This document shows, piece by piece, positions 54,806 to 64,000 of a stretch of DNA of 64,000 nucleotides; position 1 is the first letter of the stretch, and the number at the start of each line of letters is the position of its first letter. The DNA is from Bicyclus anynana (taxonomy: Eukaryota > Arthropoda > Insecta > Lepidoptera > Nymphalidae). The position numbers and the translations under genes are program-made. The notes under the pieces were generated by a model that ran no database searches, was not told the DNA's origin, and saw only the letters and a list, made by a program, of their open reading frames with translations. The DNA is taken from assembly GCF_947172395.1 (NCBI RefSeq), contig NC_069083.1, positions 11,626,501 to 11,690,500 of the forward strand, in the 5' to 3' direction.

Positions 54806-55068
54806 GCATCCGTGGCGCAGGCTGGACCGATTGAGGTTTTCTTAATTAGTCCAGGTCTGGCTGGTGGGAGGCTTTGACCATGGCTAGTTTCCACTCTACC
54901 GACAAACACGTACCGCCAAGCGATTTAGCGTTCCGGTACGACGTCATGTAGAAACCGAAAGGGGTGTAGATTTCATCCTCCTCCTAACAAGTTAGCCCGA
55001 TTTCATCTTACATTACATCATCACTTACCATCAGGTCAAGGGCTAACTTGTAAAGAATAAAAAAAAAC
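54806..55068 (+). mobile_element. SINE-B lacking its B box
   Basis: Head GGCATCCGTGGCGCAG joins directly to GCTGGACCGATTGAGG, deleting about 45 bp with the B box. The rest of the body and the A-rich tail are present. Not transcribable from an internal promoter. Confidence 0.9.
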
Positions 55069-55182
55069 ACTTGTTTAATTTATCCAGCCGGTCAATTCAT
55101 GGTCATGTCATTTTTCGTATTCCGTAAAGCCAATTGTTAACAAAAATCACAATGTCAAGTAGAAAATGTCATACTCCTGAAT

Positions 55183-55218
55183 AGGATAATCAGATATTTG
55201 ATAATATCTGATTATCCT
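55183..55218. repeat. Perfect 16-bp palindrome, 4-bp loop
   Basis: Arms 55183-55198 and 55203-55218. It is flanked by direct repeats of CAAAAATCACAATG (55140 and 55219). Confidence 0.9.
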
Positions 55219-55265
55219 CAAAAATCACAATGGCAACTATGATAAGAAAATGACGACTATGATAC

Positions 55266-55312
55266 TCTAGAAGGGTTGTCAGTAGGCACCAGATAACATT
55301 TTTCTGATGAGT
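55266..55312 (+). repeat. Interspersed repeat family P, partial
   Basis: CTCTAGAAGGGTTGTCAGTA and GGCACCAGATAACATTTTTC match the start of 1452-1555. Confidence 0.5.
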
Positions 55313-55597
55313 CGTCATTTAGGAATTTTAATATTTTTTTAGTATTTTTGAGTAGCACAAAATATAACTCATAGAATAAAAAAATAGATTGAGTCGGAAG
55401 GGATGCTTCAAAGGCTAGTCGGGCAACCGAGCGATAAATACGTGCTGTCACTGAACAAACTTACGTGACACATCGGCGTGACTTGCTTCTCTATTTTCCC
55501 CGGTAACAATCTCTCAGACAACAAGATTGAGATAGAAAATAATCGACAAACACACTAATCTAATACCTTTGAATAATCAATTCTGGTTGCGTAATAA

Positions 55598-55793
55598 TCT
55601 ATACTAATATTATAAAGCTGAAGAGTTTGTTTGTTTGATTGAACGCGCTAATTTCAGGAACTACTAGTCCGATTTGAAAAATTATTTTGGTGTTAGACAG
55701 CCCATTTATCGAGGTAGGCTATATGCTATATATTATCCCTGTATCCGTACGGAAACGGGAACCACGCGGATGAAACCGCGCAGCGTTAACTAG
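55598..55793 (+). mobile_element. Helitron-like family D, complete
   Basis: TCTATACTAATATTATAAAG start, GAACGCGCTAATTTCAGGAA, ACCGCGCAGCGTTAACTAG end before T. Confidence 0.9.
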
Positions 55794-55854
55794 TAAGGTA
55801 TATAACTATTATAGCTACATATTCGTGTTTTTATTAATTTTTTGAACTAATTCA

Positions 55855-55940
55855 CTAACTCTGACGTATACGTTAGTTGACATTTAAGAAATTGAGATTC
55901 TATGTAACGAATGTCATCCGGTGCCTTCTATGGTGATTTC
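55855..55940 (-). repeat. Interspersed repeat family P, copy 2
   Basis: In reverse: GAAGGCACCGGATGACATTC, GTTACATAGAATCTCAATTT, ACGTATACGTCAGAGTTAGT. Parallels 1452-1555. Confidence 0.55.
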
Positions 55941-56157
55941 TATGAACTCTCATTTGATATAAATTTCCGCCCCAATTAGCTAAAAAAATAAAACATTGGA
56001 TTTAAAGAAAAAACAAATATGAAGAAAACTAATTTTCTCAAACATTTTGTATAGGATGTCTTTCAAAATCACATTGTATGCAATCAAGTCAATCGCTGTT
56101 TCAAATGTCTCTAATGTAAACTGTGATGGGGCTTAAAAATTGAATAAAAGCTCACAT

Positions 56158-56191
56158 CGAATTGCGGAAGAAGTCACGGGCGTCCGCTAGT
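56158..56191 (+). mobile_element. Helitron-like 3' terminus
   Basis: GAATTGCGGAAGAAGTCACG and GGCGTCCGCTAG before T. Only the hairpin end is recognisable. Confidence 0.55.
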
Positions 56192-56684
56192 TAAGTATAA
56201 TTAGTCGAGATTTGGCTTTCATTTGACGTAGCTGAAATCATAGTTGACATAAATCACACATAAAGCACACCAATAGAGCAATAGACGATAAAATGTAAAT
56301 TCGCCAAATGCTCCCGAGCGCTTGACAGTAAAGATCCGACGAATTACCGAGCACGTATAATTAAATGCGACATTAACATTGAGCTCGGCGTATTATAACT
56401 GCATTATCCGTTTAATATTCATGAGTGACTAACTTGTCTCAAGTGAAACTGGTGACGAATTCTGCGACTTATCCTCAGCTCCGAGCTCCTCCATGAATAT
56501 GTAGCCACATGAGAACGCAGTCTGAGATAAGCTATCTTGCTGCGCTTGTTGGAAATTGAAAATTTGTTCTAAGTGTATATTTAGGTATTTTGTCTTCATT
56601 ATGCTATTAAATAGGGACTGCTTAGCGATGGGTCGTGTCATAAAGCTTTCATGATTTCGATCAAGCAATGATCTTTCTACTTTA

Positions 56685-56892
56685 CTAGTAGCCGCCTCTG
56701 CGGTTTCACCCACGTGGTTCCCGTTCCCGTAGGAATACGGGGAAAAGAATATAGCCTATAGCCTTTCTCGATAAATGGGCTTTCTAACACTTAGAGATTT
56801 TTTTTTCAAATCAAACCAGTAGTTCCTGAGATTAGCGCGTTCAATCAATCCAACAAACAAACAAACTCTTCAGCTTTATAATATTAGTATAT
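56685..56892 (-). mobile_element. Helitron-like family D
   Basis: CTAGTAGCCGCCTCTGCGGT, TCCCGTTCCCGTAGGAATAC, TTCCTGAGATTAGCGCGTTC, CTTTATAATATTAGTATATA. Confidence 0.88.
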
Positions 56893-59800
56893 ATTGTAGA
56901 GAGTTACACAAAAAATAATTTAAGGAGACTTCAGACTGGAATCATTATCAGTGAAATGTCATTACCTATATTATTTAAGACGTACCTATCTATTGAATTA
57001 ATATAACGATTAGAAGAGATAGGGGATAGAGGCATTGTTCTAAATTTTGATCTGAAATCACACAGAAGGATGAAAATCTTTTTAGTCCAAACATTTATTG
57101 ACTAACTGGAAAAAAATCCTGAAACTATTGATTAGGGTTAGATTTTGCATTTGCTTTGGCATTATTAACTGTATATAATTTAAGGATAACAATCGAATAT
57201 CGAACTAAAATAGACAATAAAGTTTTATAGAAGTAGAAATGTATCTTACGAATACTGTAATTAAATTTATCGATTTGTAAACAAACTTGATAACCTCAAA
57301 ACTAAAGAGGGATGTTTAACTAATAGCTATTTAACTACGTGTAAATAAAAAATAACTGAAAAAATCAAACAAGCCCAAGTGAAACTTTTTAATATTCGTC
57401 GGTTTTAAAATAGTTTGTTCTAAATTGTTTATCACTATATTGTTCAAATCCAACGACTTTGTACTTTATGTTAAGCTTAAATATCTCAGTAATACAAATT
57501 AATATCGTTTTATCTTTCTTATGATAAATATACAAGTACCTACCTGTAACCCTGATGTGCGATAAATGAAAAATACTCAAAAAATAATAAATTCTTTCAA
57601 TCGTTTCCTAAATTATCATCTTAATCCCAGACACACGAATCAAATCTAGCGTGATGCGCGGACGTAGATTTGGTTTTTTTTTATGTTTAGTTATGAAAAT
57701 AATCTCAAAAAATAATCCAAAAAAATAAGTCTAAAATACACTCCATTGTCTTACAGCTACGAGTACCAAAGATATCGGGATTAACCCCGTCCTGGGGCCC
57801 AGTGCTATCAGCTAAATAAAAATCAATATCACAATCGGTTGCGAGTTCCTTTACAATCCATTTGGTCTAAGAACGTAGTGCTTTCACCAAAGGATCTCCG
57901 GGCTTCTTATTTCGAGAACCTTTAGGGCCATACTTGAGAAACCGAGCGGTGCCTTTAGGGCCCCTCTTCCGCCCCTCAGAGAAATGCCCGAGATAAGAGA
58001 GACGTTTTGGCGCCATTCATGTTTATAGCGGGGCAAATGGCCTTAGAATACGGCGCACTTATTATAAACAAGTACCCACACTCAGACAATATATTTAAAA
58101 GGGCTCACATATAGATTGAAAAACACCATTCGTATTCACATGCATGCATGAGTCTAATCTTCATGTTCAATGTGAAAACTTGGGTTATAGAAACTTTGCT
58201 GCTTCGATATTGCAAAGTTTCTATCGACACTTTATTTTGTAACTAAAAATAATTCATTGGTTTAAATGGTAACCATTTTAATAATCGATCTATCTACAAA
58301 TCATTTTTATAGGAATTATCACAATATTTGTAAAAAGAAAAAATGTTAAGAAGAATTTCCTTTCAAGACTTCTATCATTATTCCATTAAAAGGTGTTAAG
58401 TTTCGGGAAATTACGCCCCGTAAAATGTTATATGCCTTTGACGTTCTAGGTAACAAGGTGATAACAAGTTTTAAATTAGCCTAAAGGGTAGGTTATAATC
58501 AAATGCTTTGGCTAGCAAGCACAACATCCTACCGAAGGACCGGAATGAACTTTAAAATTAGAACTGCTGTCATCAGCTGTGAAGAGTTTTATGTTATTTT
58601 TTTAATTTGTGGCTAACTCAATTTAGAGACAGGCAAAGATCGTTGACCATACAGCCTGTTTAGAGGTCAATGAAGTTCTTGAGGAAGAGCTTTATGGAAA
58701 AAAAAGCTAATTATAGAAAAATGCTGCGGCCATGTGAGATTCTAAACAGCCAGTGTAAACTTAGCGCAAACTTCTTTAGTCGAAAAGCCGCAACTATTAT
58801 GCGATGAGTTCCATCCATATTTAAAATTTAAATAGTCATATTTTGAATTAATAAAAATAGGTAATAATCTTTTAAAGAAACTATAAAAATATGTCCCAAT
58901 TCGCCTCAGCCGATAATTTCCAGGGAGTATCCATCGTCTGATGGACGATATTTTTATAGATATCCAGAAGGGCCAAATTTGTCTTTAGTCTCAGGTAAGC
59001 CTGTCTCAGCTTAAAAAGCAAACACTCCAAACAAAAATGTAACTTTTACTTTCACGAATTGTTTTAATTTGACAATTAATTTTAAATGGATATCTACTAT
59101 TAATATTATTATACTCGTATACTACTAATAAATAGTTTAGATAAACAACTATATTTTATTTTCCACATATTCTAAAATAAAAAGTAGAGTGTTTATCACT
59201 ATACTACACTAATACTATAGTACTATAGTATAGCCGACCTCGCTACGCTCGTGCGTCTAAATACTTCGGGAATTGATTCTTTCCACCCTCGGTTAACAAC
59301 CTACTATACTTATACTACTAAAATAAATACATTTAATTTTTTTGTGTGTAATAAAAATCACGATGATACTCATTTATATTTTTATATTTGTGTTTCTAAT
59401 AAAATATACATTTTATAATTAATACAACTACTTAACAAAGTAAATGGGTGTATACAATTAAAAAAAAAATTCAACATGTAGTCTAATAATAATAAGCATC
59501 TAGAGCTTCTAAATATTCATTAAGTTTTTAAAAACTTTTTTGTAGTTTTCGTTCTCTTATACACTTTAATAGTGGAAGGAATAATAAATATTCCGTTTCA
59601 ACTTTTGCGGTCAGCTTGCAATGTGGAGGCGTAAACTAGACATGCTTTTGTACTTCGGTGTTAACGAACAAGCCGTGCTGAAAATGTCTCGAACAAAAAC
59701 GGGCTCAGCCTCGGTTTAGCGGCCCGGTGCTGGTAGCTGTCTCAGGGGACTTGCCAAAACAAACTTTTTGTTTTATCAAACTGGCAATACTCATTTTTTG

Positions 59801-60180
59801 TTTTATACCGCGAAAACTCCGCAGATTTATGGCCGGACACTTTGCATTAATTTCGCATTCATTACGATCAGAGCCTTGACGCTTTTCGAATTAAATGTGG
59901 ATCACTGACTTTTTCACCAAATGTTTAAAGCTTTTTTATTCGTCATCAACAGCCAATTTTAAAGGCCCACATTTTTATGTTGTTAAAGAGATACTTAAAA
60001 AAACTTATTTTAACAGTTAGATACAACAAAAATATAAAATCGTTGCAATACCCTGCATATTGCACAAATTGTACCTATGTTGGTTGAAGTGAACTAACAT
60101 TTTATTTACCAATAAACTGTCCGTGTATATCTCATTTTAGGGTTACTGATGAATGTGTCTTTAACTTTATAACGTAGGTT
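56893..60180. other. Longest transposon-poor stretch, about 3.3 kb
   Basis: No SINE, RTE or Helitron-like copy seen. 57770-58040 is GC-richer (CCCCGTCCTGGGGCCCAG, CGAGCGGTGCCTTTAGGGCC, TTTTGGCGCCATTCATG), as is 59620-59870. A 13-bp-arm hairpin lies at 58187-58224. The lack of insertions could mean conserved non-coding DNA. Confidence 0.4.
59212..59231. repeat. Perfect 20-bp palindrome
   Basis: ATACTATAGTACTATAGTAT, no loop. Confidence 0.85.
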
Positions 60181-60183
60181 TAA

Positions 60184-60525
60184 CTTACGTTTATGAAGCT
60201 TTGGATCATTAGGTCCAGAGTTAGAAGTAGCCTCATACAACTTTGGATCATCAGGTCCAGGGTTAGAGGTAGCCTTATGCAACTTTGGATCATTAGGTCC
60301 AGGGTTAGAGGTAGTCTTATGCAACTTTGGATCATTAGGTAAAGGGTTAGAGGTAGCCTTATGTAACTTTGGATCATTAGGTCCGGGGTTAGAGGTAGCC
60401 TTATGCAGCGTTGGATCATTAGGTCCAGGAATAGAGGTAGCCTTATGCCACTTTGAATCATTAGGTCCAGGGTTAGAGGTAGCCTTATGCAACTTTGGAT
60501 CATTAGGTCCTGGGTTACAAGTAGT
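60184..60525 (+). repeat. 42-bp minisatellite, about 8 copies
   Basis: Unit TAGCCTTATGCAACTTTGGA followed by TCATTAGGTCCAGGGTTAGAGG. Because 42 is a multiple of 3, two minus-strand frames stay open (60106-60492 and 60180-60578), giving 14-residue repeats such as HKATSNPGPNDPKL. Changes between units alter residues in both frames alike, so I take them as non-coding. The array adjoins a SINE-C fragment and its unit resembles that SINE's promoter region. Confidence 0.93.
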
Positions 60526-60655
60526 TTAGTTACACCCTGTGCCCTGGAGAGCACGTTATCAATTCCGGTGACTATCATTAAAATAGTTGGTAATCATTCT
60601 AGAGTCAATAAACCTAAGATTGTCAAAGTTGGAGTGGCGTTGTAGGTCTAAGCTC
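60520..60655 (+). mobile_element. SINE-C, truncated, fused to the minisatellite
   Basis: GGTCCTGGGTTACAAGTAG, GAGAGCACGTTATCAATTCC and GGTGACTATCATTAAAATAG parallel 9885-9970. The 3' part fades after CTAAGATTGTCAAAGTTGGA. Confidence 0.55.
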
Positions 60656-60700
60656 AATTATCCAAGCTTTAAAGAGCCATGACACTTATATACTAGGATA

Positions 60701-60839
60701 CTAGCTTACGCCTCGCAGTTTCACTGGCGTAGTTCCCGTTCCCGTGCGGATAAAGCTTTTAACACTCACAAACGTAACCTTCTATTGGTACAAGAACTTT
60801 TAAAATCAGTTCAGTAGACCTCCCACAATATTAGTATAA
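60701..60839 (-). mobile_element. Helitron-like family D, strongly diverged
   Basis: CTAGCTTACGCCTCGCAGTT, GTAGTTCCCGTTCCCGTGCG, TTCAGTAGACC, CACAATATTAGTATA. Shortened by internal losses. Confidence 0.6.
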
Positions 60840-61263
60840 ATATATACTTGATTAACTATATATTTGATTTAATTTGAAAAAAGAACTCCATACAAAACAT
60901 TCAGAGACAAACAGCAATAACTTTCATAATACGTTCAAAATGTAAACAAATTACGTTCACCATTAATGTAACCATGAATATTATAATATGAGTTCATTAG
61001 TCGCTTCCCTCACTACTGTGTGCACAGCGTTTTGTCGTCAACAATTAATCTCCATTAACGTGCGCGGCGTGCGGTTTACTTAGTCCAACGGTGGGTAACT
61101 TCGAGGTCGTGATGAACTATGCTTGGAAACATGAAAAATTCGCTGACTTATACAATAGAGTTAAGCCGGATTTATATTTTGTCTGGCGTGTTGTATCGTG
61201 ACGCATCAGAACAGAATCGGTATCATACAGTTTAGTTGTCGTCACTAAGAATCAATTTAAGAC
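60840..61263. other. Spacer
   Basis: GC patch GTGCGCGGCGTGCGG near 61060. No promoter signature or repeat recognised. Confidence 0.35.
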
Positions 61264-61875
61264 CTAGCGGACGCGTGACTTGCTTGATCGCTATCTATGG
61301 GCCTCATAAGAAGGCTCAGAGTCACACAGCGGGCGATGGAACGAGCTATGTTAGGAGTATCTCTGCGTGATCGAATCAGAAATGAGGAGATCCGCAGAAG
61401 AACCAAAGTTACTGACATAGTTCAACGAGTTGCGTAGCTGAAGTGGCAATGGGCGGGGCACATAGTTCGAAGAGCCAATGGACGTTGGGGTCCCAAAGTG
61501 CTGAAATGGCGACTCCGCACTAGTAAGCGCAGTGTTGGCCGACCCCCCCACCAGGTGGACTGACGACATCAAGCGAGTCGCAGGGATTCACTGGATGCAG
61601 GTGGCTCAGTATCGTGACGTTTGGAAGTCCCTACAAAAGGCCTATGTCCTGCAGTGGATGTCCATCGGCTGATATGATGATGATGATGATGGACGCGTGA
61701 AATTAACCTTTTCACAAATCCCACAGGAGTCATGAATTTTACCGGAGTAAAAAGTATGAAAAGTGTATAGAAGTAAAATGTTGCTTCTCTTGTATCTTCT
61801 CCTCTATCTTATATGAGAAAGTCATTAAAATCGGTCCAGCCGTTCCATGGATTAGCCCGGACAGAGTCAAAATTT
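61264..61875 (-). mobile_element. Helitron-like family E variant, split by RTE
   Basis: CCTAGCGGACGCGTGA (61263-61278) is the 3' end in reverse. After the RTE copy the element continues AATTAACCTTTTCACAAATC, CCGGAGTAAAAAGTATGAAA and ATTAAAATCGGTCCAGCCGT. Confidence 0.75.
61279..61690 (+). mobile_element. RTE 3' end, 10-bp target duplication
   Basis: GGACGCGTGA flanks at 61269-61278 and 61691-61700. The plus strand codes NEEIRRRTKVTDI, WQWAGHIVRRANGRWGPKVL and RSVGRPP in broken frames (stop in GTTGCGTAGCTG, later frameshift), then GATATGATGATGATGATGAT. The longest plus-strand RTE piece here. Confidence 0.9.
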
Positions 61876-61976
61876 TAAAAAGCTTGTTTGTTTTTCGGTA
61901 GTTATAGTGTAAATTATAAGCACTTAAAATCACTGTTATTGTAATCACAGAAAGACACTTAAATTTAATTAAATAA

Positions 61977-62352
61977 TAGCGGACGCCCGCGACTTCGTCC
62001 GCGTGGAATTTAGTTTTTCATAAATCCCTCGGGAAACATGGATTTATCCGGGATAAAAAGTAGCCTATCCAGGCTATTATAATATATCTCAATACCAAAT
62101 TCTAATTCGGTTCAGTAGTCGAGGCGTGAAAGAGTAACAAACGTTCATATAAACAAAATCATCAGTTTTCGTAAATCGCGGGAAACCATGGATTTTTTCG
62201 GGATAAAAAGTATCTAGTAAAAATAAGCCTATGTATTAATCCAGAGTAAAATCTATTTCCATTCCAAATTTCAGCCAAATTGCTTCAGTAGTAGAGGCGG
62301 TAAAGAGTAACAAACATCTATACAAACGTTTGTGTTTATAATATTAGTAGGA
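61977..62352 (-). mobile_element. Helitron-like family E, dimeric subfamily (copy 3 of 3)
   Basis: TAGCGGACGCCCGCGACTTC, two body units with CGGGATAAAAAGTA (about 62050 and 62197), ending GTGTTTATAATATTAGTAGG. Confidence 0.88.
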
Positions 62353-62375
62353 TAGGATTATGTTGATATTTTTTT

Positions 62376-62695
62376 TATTTTATTCTTTACAAGTTAGCCC
62401 TTGACTACAATCTCACCTGATGGTAAGTGATGATGCAGTCTAAGATGGAAGCGGGCTAACTTGTTAGGAGGAGAATAAAAATCCACACTCCTTTCGGTTT
62501 CTACACGACATCGTACCGGAACGCTAAATCGCTTGGCGGTACGTCTTTGTCGGTAGGATGGTAACTAGCCACGGCCGAAGCCTTCCACCAGCCAGACCTG
62601 GACCAATTAAGAAAAACACAATCGGGCCGGGGATCGAACCCAGGACCTCCGTTTTGTCAATCCACCGCGCATACCACTGCGCCACGGAGGCCGTC
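62376..62695 (-). mobile_element. SINE-B, full length
   Basis: Reverse reading gives GGCCTCCGTGGCGCAGTGG, B box GGTTCGATCCC, full body and AAGAATAAAATAAAAAAAAT tail. The minus frame 62524-62709 lies within it. Confidence 0.93.
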
Positions 62696-62699
62696 AAAA

Positions 62700-63028
62700 A
62701 ATAATACACGAAAATCCATTATGTGCTTAAATTAAATACAAATACTCTTAAAATATTAATGGTAGTTTTTAATTGAACTTTGTAAGCATATAATATAATC
62801 TCTGAATATTGACTGCACAAAGCGTTAATACAATTACACAGTTTCTCATTCCGGTAGCAGTGTTATCGCGGAAACATCGCGCTGTCTACATTGTACCAGT
62901 TAGTGGAATCGACTCGTCCTCGGCTAATGACTCTTTGATAACAACTTCACCACACTTCGCTTAACGGTCCATATTATGCTCTTAATGTTAATGAAATTTC
63001 TATTGAAAGTTGAAGTACCGATAGGTTA
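62700..63028. other. Spacer
   Basis: Nothing recognised. Confidence 0.4.
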
Positions 63029-63128
63029 CGCCAACCCGAATTGGGCCAGCGTGGTGGACTATTGACCTTACCCCTCTCATTCTGAGAGGAGACTCGAGCT
63101 CAGCAGTGAGCCGAATATGGGTTGATAA
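63029..63128 (+). mobile_element. SINE-A, 3' third
   Basis: CCGAATTGGGCCAGCGTGGT, CTCTCATTCTGAGAGGAGAC, GCCGAATATGGGTTGATAAC. Confidence 0.85.
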
Positions 63129-63407
63129 CACTAGGTTACGCAAAAATCCGGTGCAAGACGCAAGAAATTCTGTGGTCAAATCCATGTCATACTTTCAGCA
63201 ATTAATACATACAGCTATTCATTGAATTGTGCGGAAAAGTCATATTTATTAAATTTATCTGAAAATTTGAATAAAAAATATTAAAACTTTGGTATTTACG
63301 AATTAACAAGTTTAGCAAGTTGATATCGTAAAATGTAAATCTTTGTATATTTTAATTAAACTATTGACAAACATAATTATTTGAACGATAATTATATTAA
63401 CTGATTA

Positions 63408-63765
63408 TCTATACTAATATTTTAGAGAGGTAAAGTTTGTAGGATTGTAGCGGGTATCTCTAGATCTACAGAACCGATTTTAAAAATTGTTTTACTAATA
63501 GAATGCCACGTTATGTGAAAGTGTCATCACACTAATATTATCAAGGCGTAAGTTTGTGTGTCTATGTTTGTTCCTTTGCGCTGCGGCTACTGAAGCGATT
63601 TGGCTGAAAAACACTCTTGTTTCTTTTTATTCCGTAAAAATCCATGGTTCCGGCGGGATTTGTGAAAAACTGAATTCCACGAAGTCGCGGGCGTCCACTA
63701 GTAATTGATATGTTTTATAGTCGTATTGCTACGGGAATGGAACCTACCCTAGTGAAACCGCATGT
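63408..63765 (+). mobile_element. Helitron-like family N, split by family E
   Basis: TCTATACTAATATTTTAGAG start, GATCTACAGAACCGATTTTA and AATGCCACGTTATGTGAAAG up to about 63526. The far part TATTGCTACGGGAATGGAAC, GTGAAACCGCATG resumes after 63702. Confidence 0.65.
63527..63701 (+). mobile_element. Helitron-like family E, nested
   Basis: CTAATATTATCAAGGCGTAA, TACTGAAGCGATTTGGCTGA, CCATGGTTCCGGCGGGATTT, CGAAGTCGCGGGCGTCCACT then AG before T. Lies inside the family N copy. Confidence 0.8.
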
Positions 63766-64000
63766 TTCATACAGGTTCATTTCATTATATTATAAGGAAG
63801 TAGAAGAGTAAGAAAGAATATTGAAAATTTTATCACAAAATAATAGTAAATAGATGATATATCAGGTTACTAGTTAAATTATAAAGCTTAGGTAGCTTTT
63901 ATTTTATTTCAACAGAGCACCAAATTCCACTTTAAAACTTTATCGTTGAGGGTTCAATAATGTCTAATCCACTTTAGCATCCCTCAGGAGCGAGCTCATT
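63766..64000. other. AT-rich window end
   Basis: Nothing recognised. Confidence 0.4.

Noticed and set aside
56429..56713. 94-codon minus-strand frame ending SPVSLETS
   Set aside because: Its 5' part lies inside a Helitron-like copy. The rest looks less coding-like than the 23.3-kb exon and has no clear acceptor. Worth a blast but not called.
58187..58224. MicroRNA hairpin
   Set aside because: The stem is only 13 bp, shorter than a precursor needs.

Overview
The window looks like non-coding, transposon-dense chromosomal DNA from a moth or butterfly (Lepidoptera). The sequence is AT-rich, has no long open reading frame, and is packed with repeat families typical of lepidopteran genomes. These include several tRNA-derived SINEs with recognisable RNA polymerase III A and B boxes, 5'-truncated RTE-clade LINE ends with (GAT)n tails, and several families of short Helitron-like elements (5' TC, 3' hairpin then CTAG, inserted between A and T). 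There are also hAT-like and foldback MITEs and two minisatellites. No rRNA gene, true tRNA gene, CRISPR array or bacterial-type operon was seen. Species-level placement is not possible from this window alone.

Layout. 0-11 kb: a MITE, SINE fragments, an RTE end nested in a Helitron-like element, a diverged hAT MITE and SINE families A, B and C. 11-31 kb: this stretch lies between two inverted, about 98.5 % identical copies of a roughly 490-bp unit (11246-11735 and 30808-31300). It holds a composite SINE, a hAT MITE with an 8-bp target duplication, a run of Helitron-like copies, a likely terminal coding exon on the minus strand (23305-23475), a 32-bp minisatellite and a GC-rich inverted-repeat transposon. 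31-46 kb: Helitron-like and SINE copies, a decayed LINE reverse-transcriptase fragment, a CpG-rich TATA region followed by a strong splice donor (about 41.9-42.3 kb), and a 1.07-kb foldback element. 46-64 kb: RTE tail fragments (one tandemly amplified, one with a twin-priming inversion), two further CpG-rich TATA-type candidate promoters (46.29 and 49.40 kb, the latter beside a kappaB-type site), a 42-bp minisatellite that seems to derive from a SINE promoter, and more Helitron-like copies.

Genes. The only segment I would defend as protein-coding is the 56-codon open frame on the minus strand at 23305-23475. It has coding-like sequence, a possible splice acceptor near its 5' edge and an AATAAA 111 nt past the stop. 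I do not recognise the protein. A plus-strand first exon near 42.24 kb (TATA, CpG-rich leader, ATG, GTAAGTAT donor) is a weaker candidate. Most of the window is therefore best read as intron or intergenic DNA. The open frames of 60-140 codons scattered through it are mostly accidental or lie inside repeats.

How the parts relate. SINE-A, SINE-C and the RTE copies share GATGAT-like 3' tails, and SINE-A and RTE share 10-12 bp target duplications, so RTE is a plausible mobilising partner. SINE-B ends in an A-rich AAGAATAAAAA tail and probably uses another LINE. Nesting gives relative ages: RTE copies landed inside Helitron-like elements at 3.6 and 61.3 kb, and a Helitron-like copy sits inside another at 63.5 kb. 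All family assignments come from reading by eye, without database searches.
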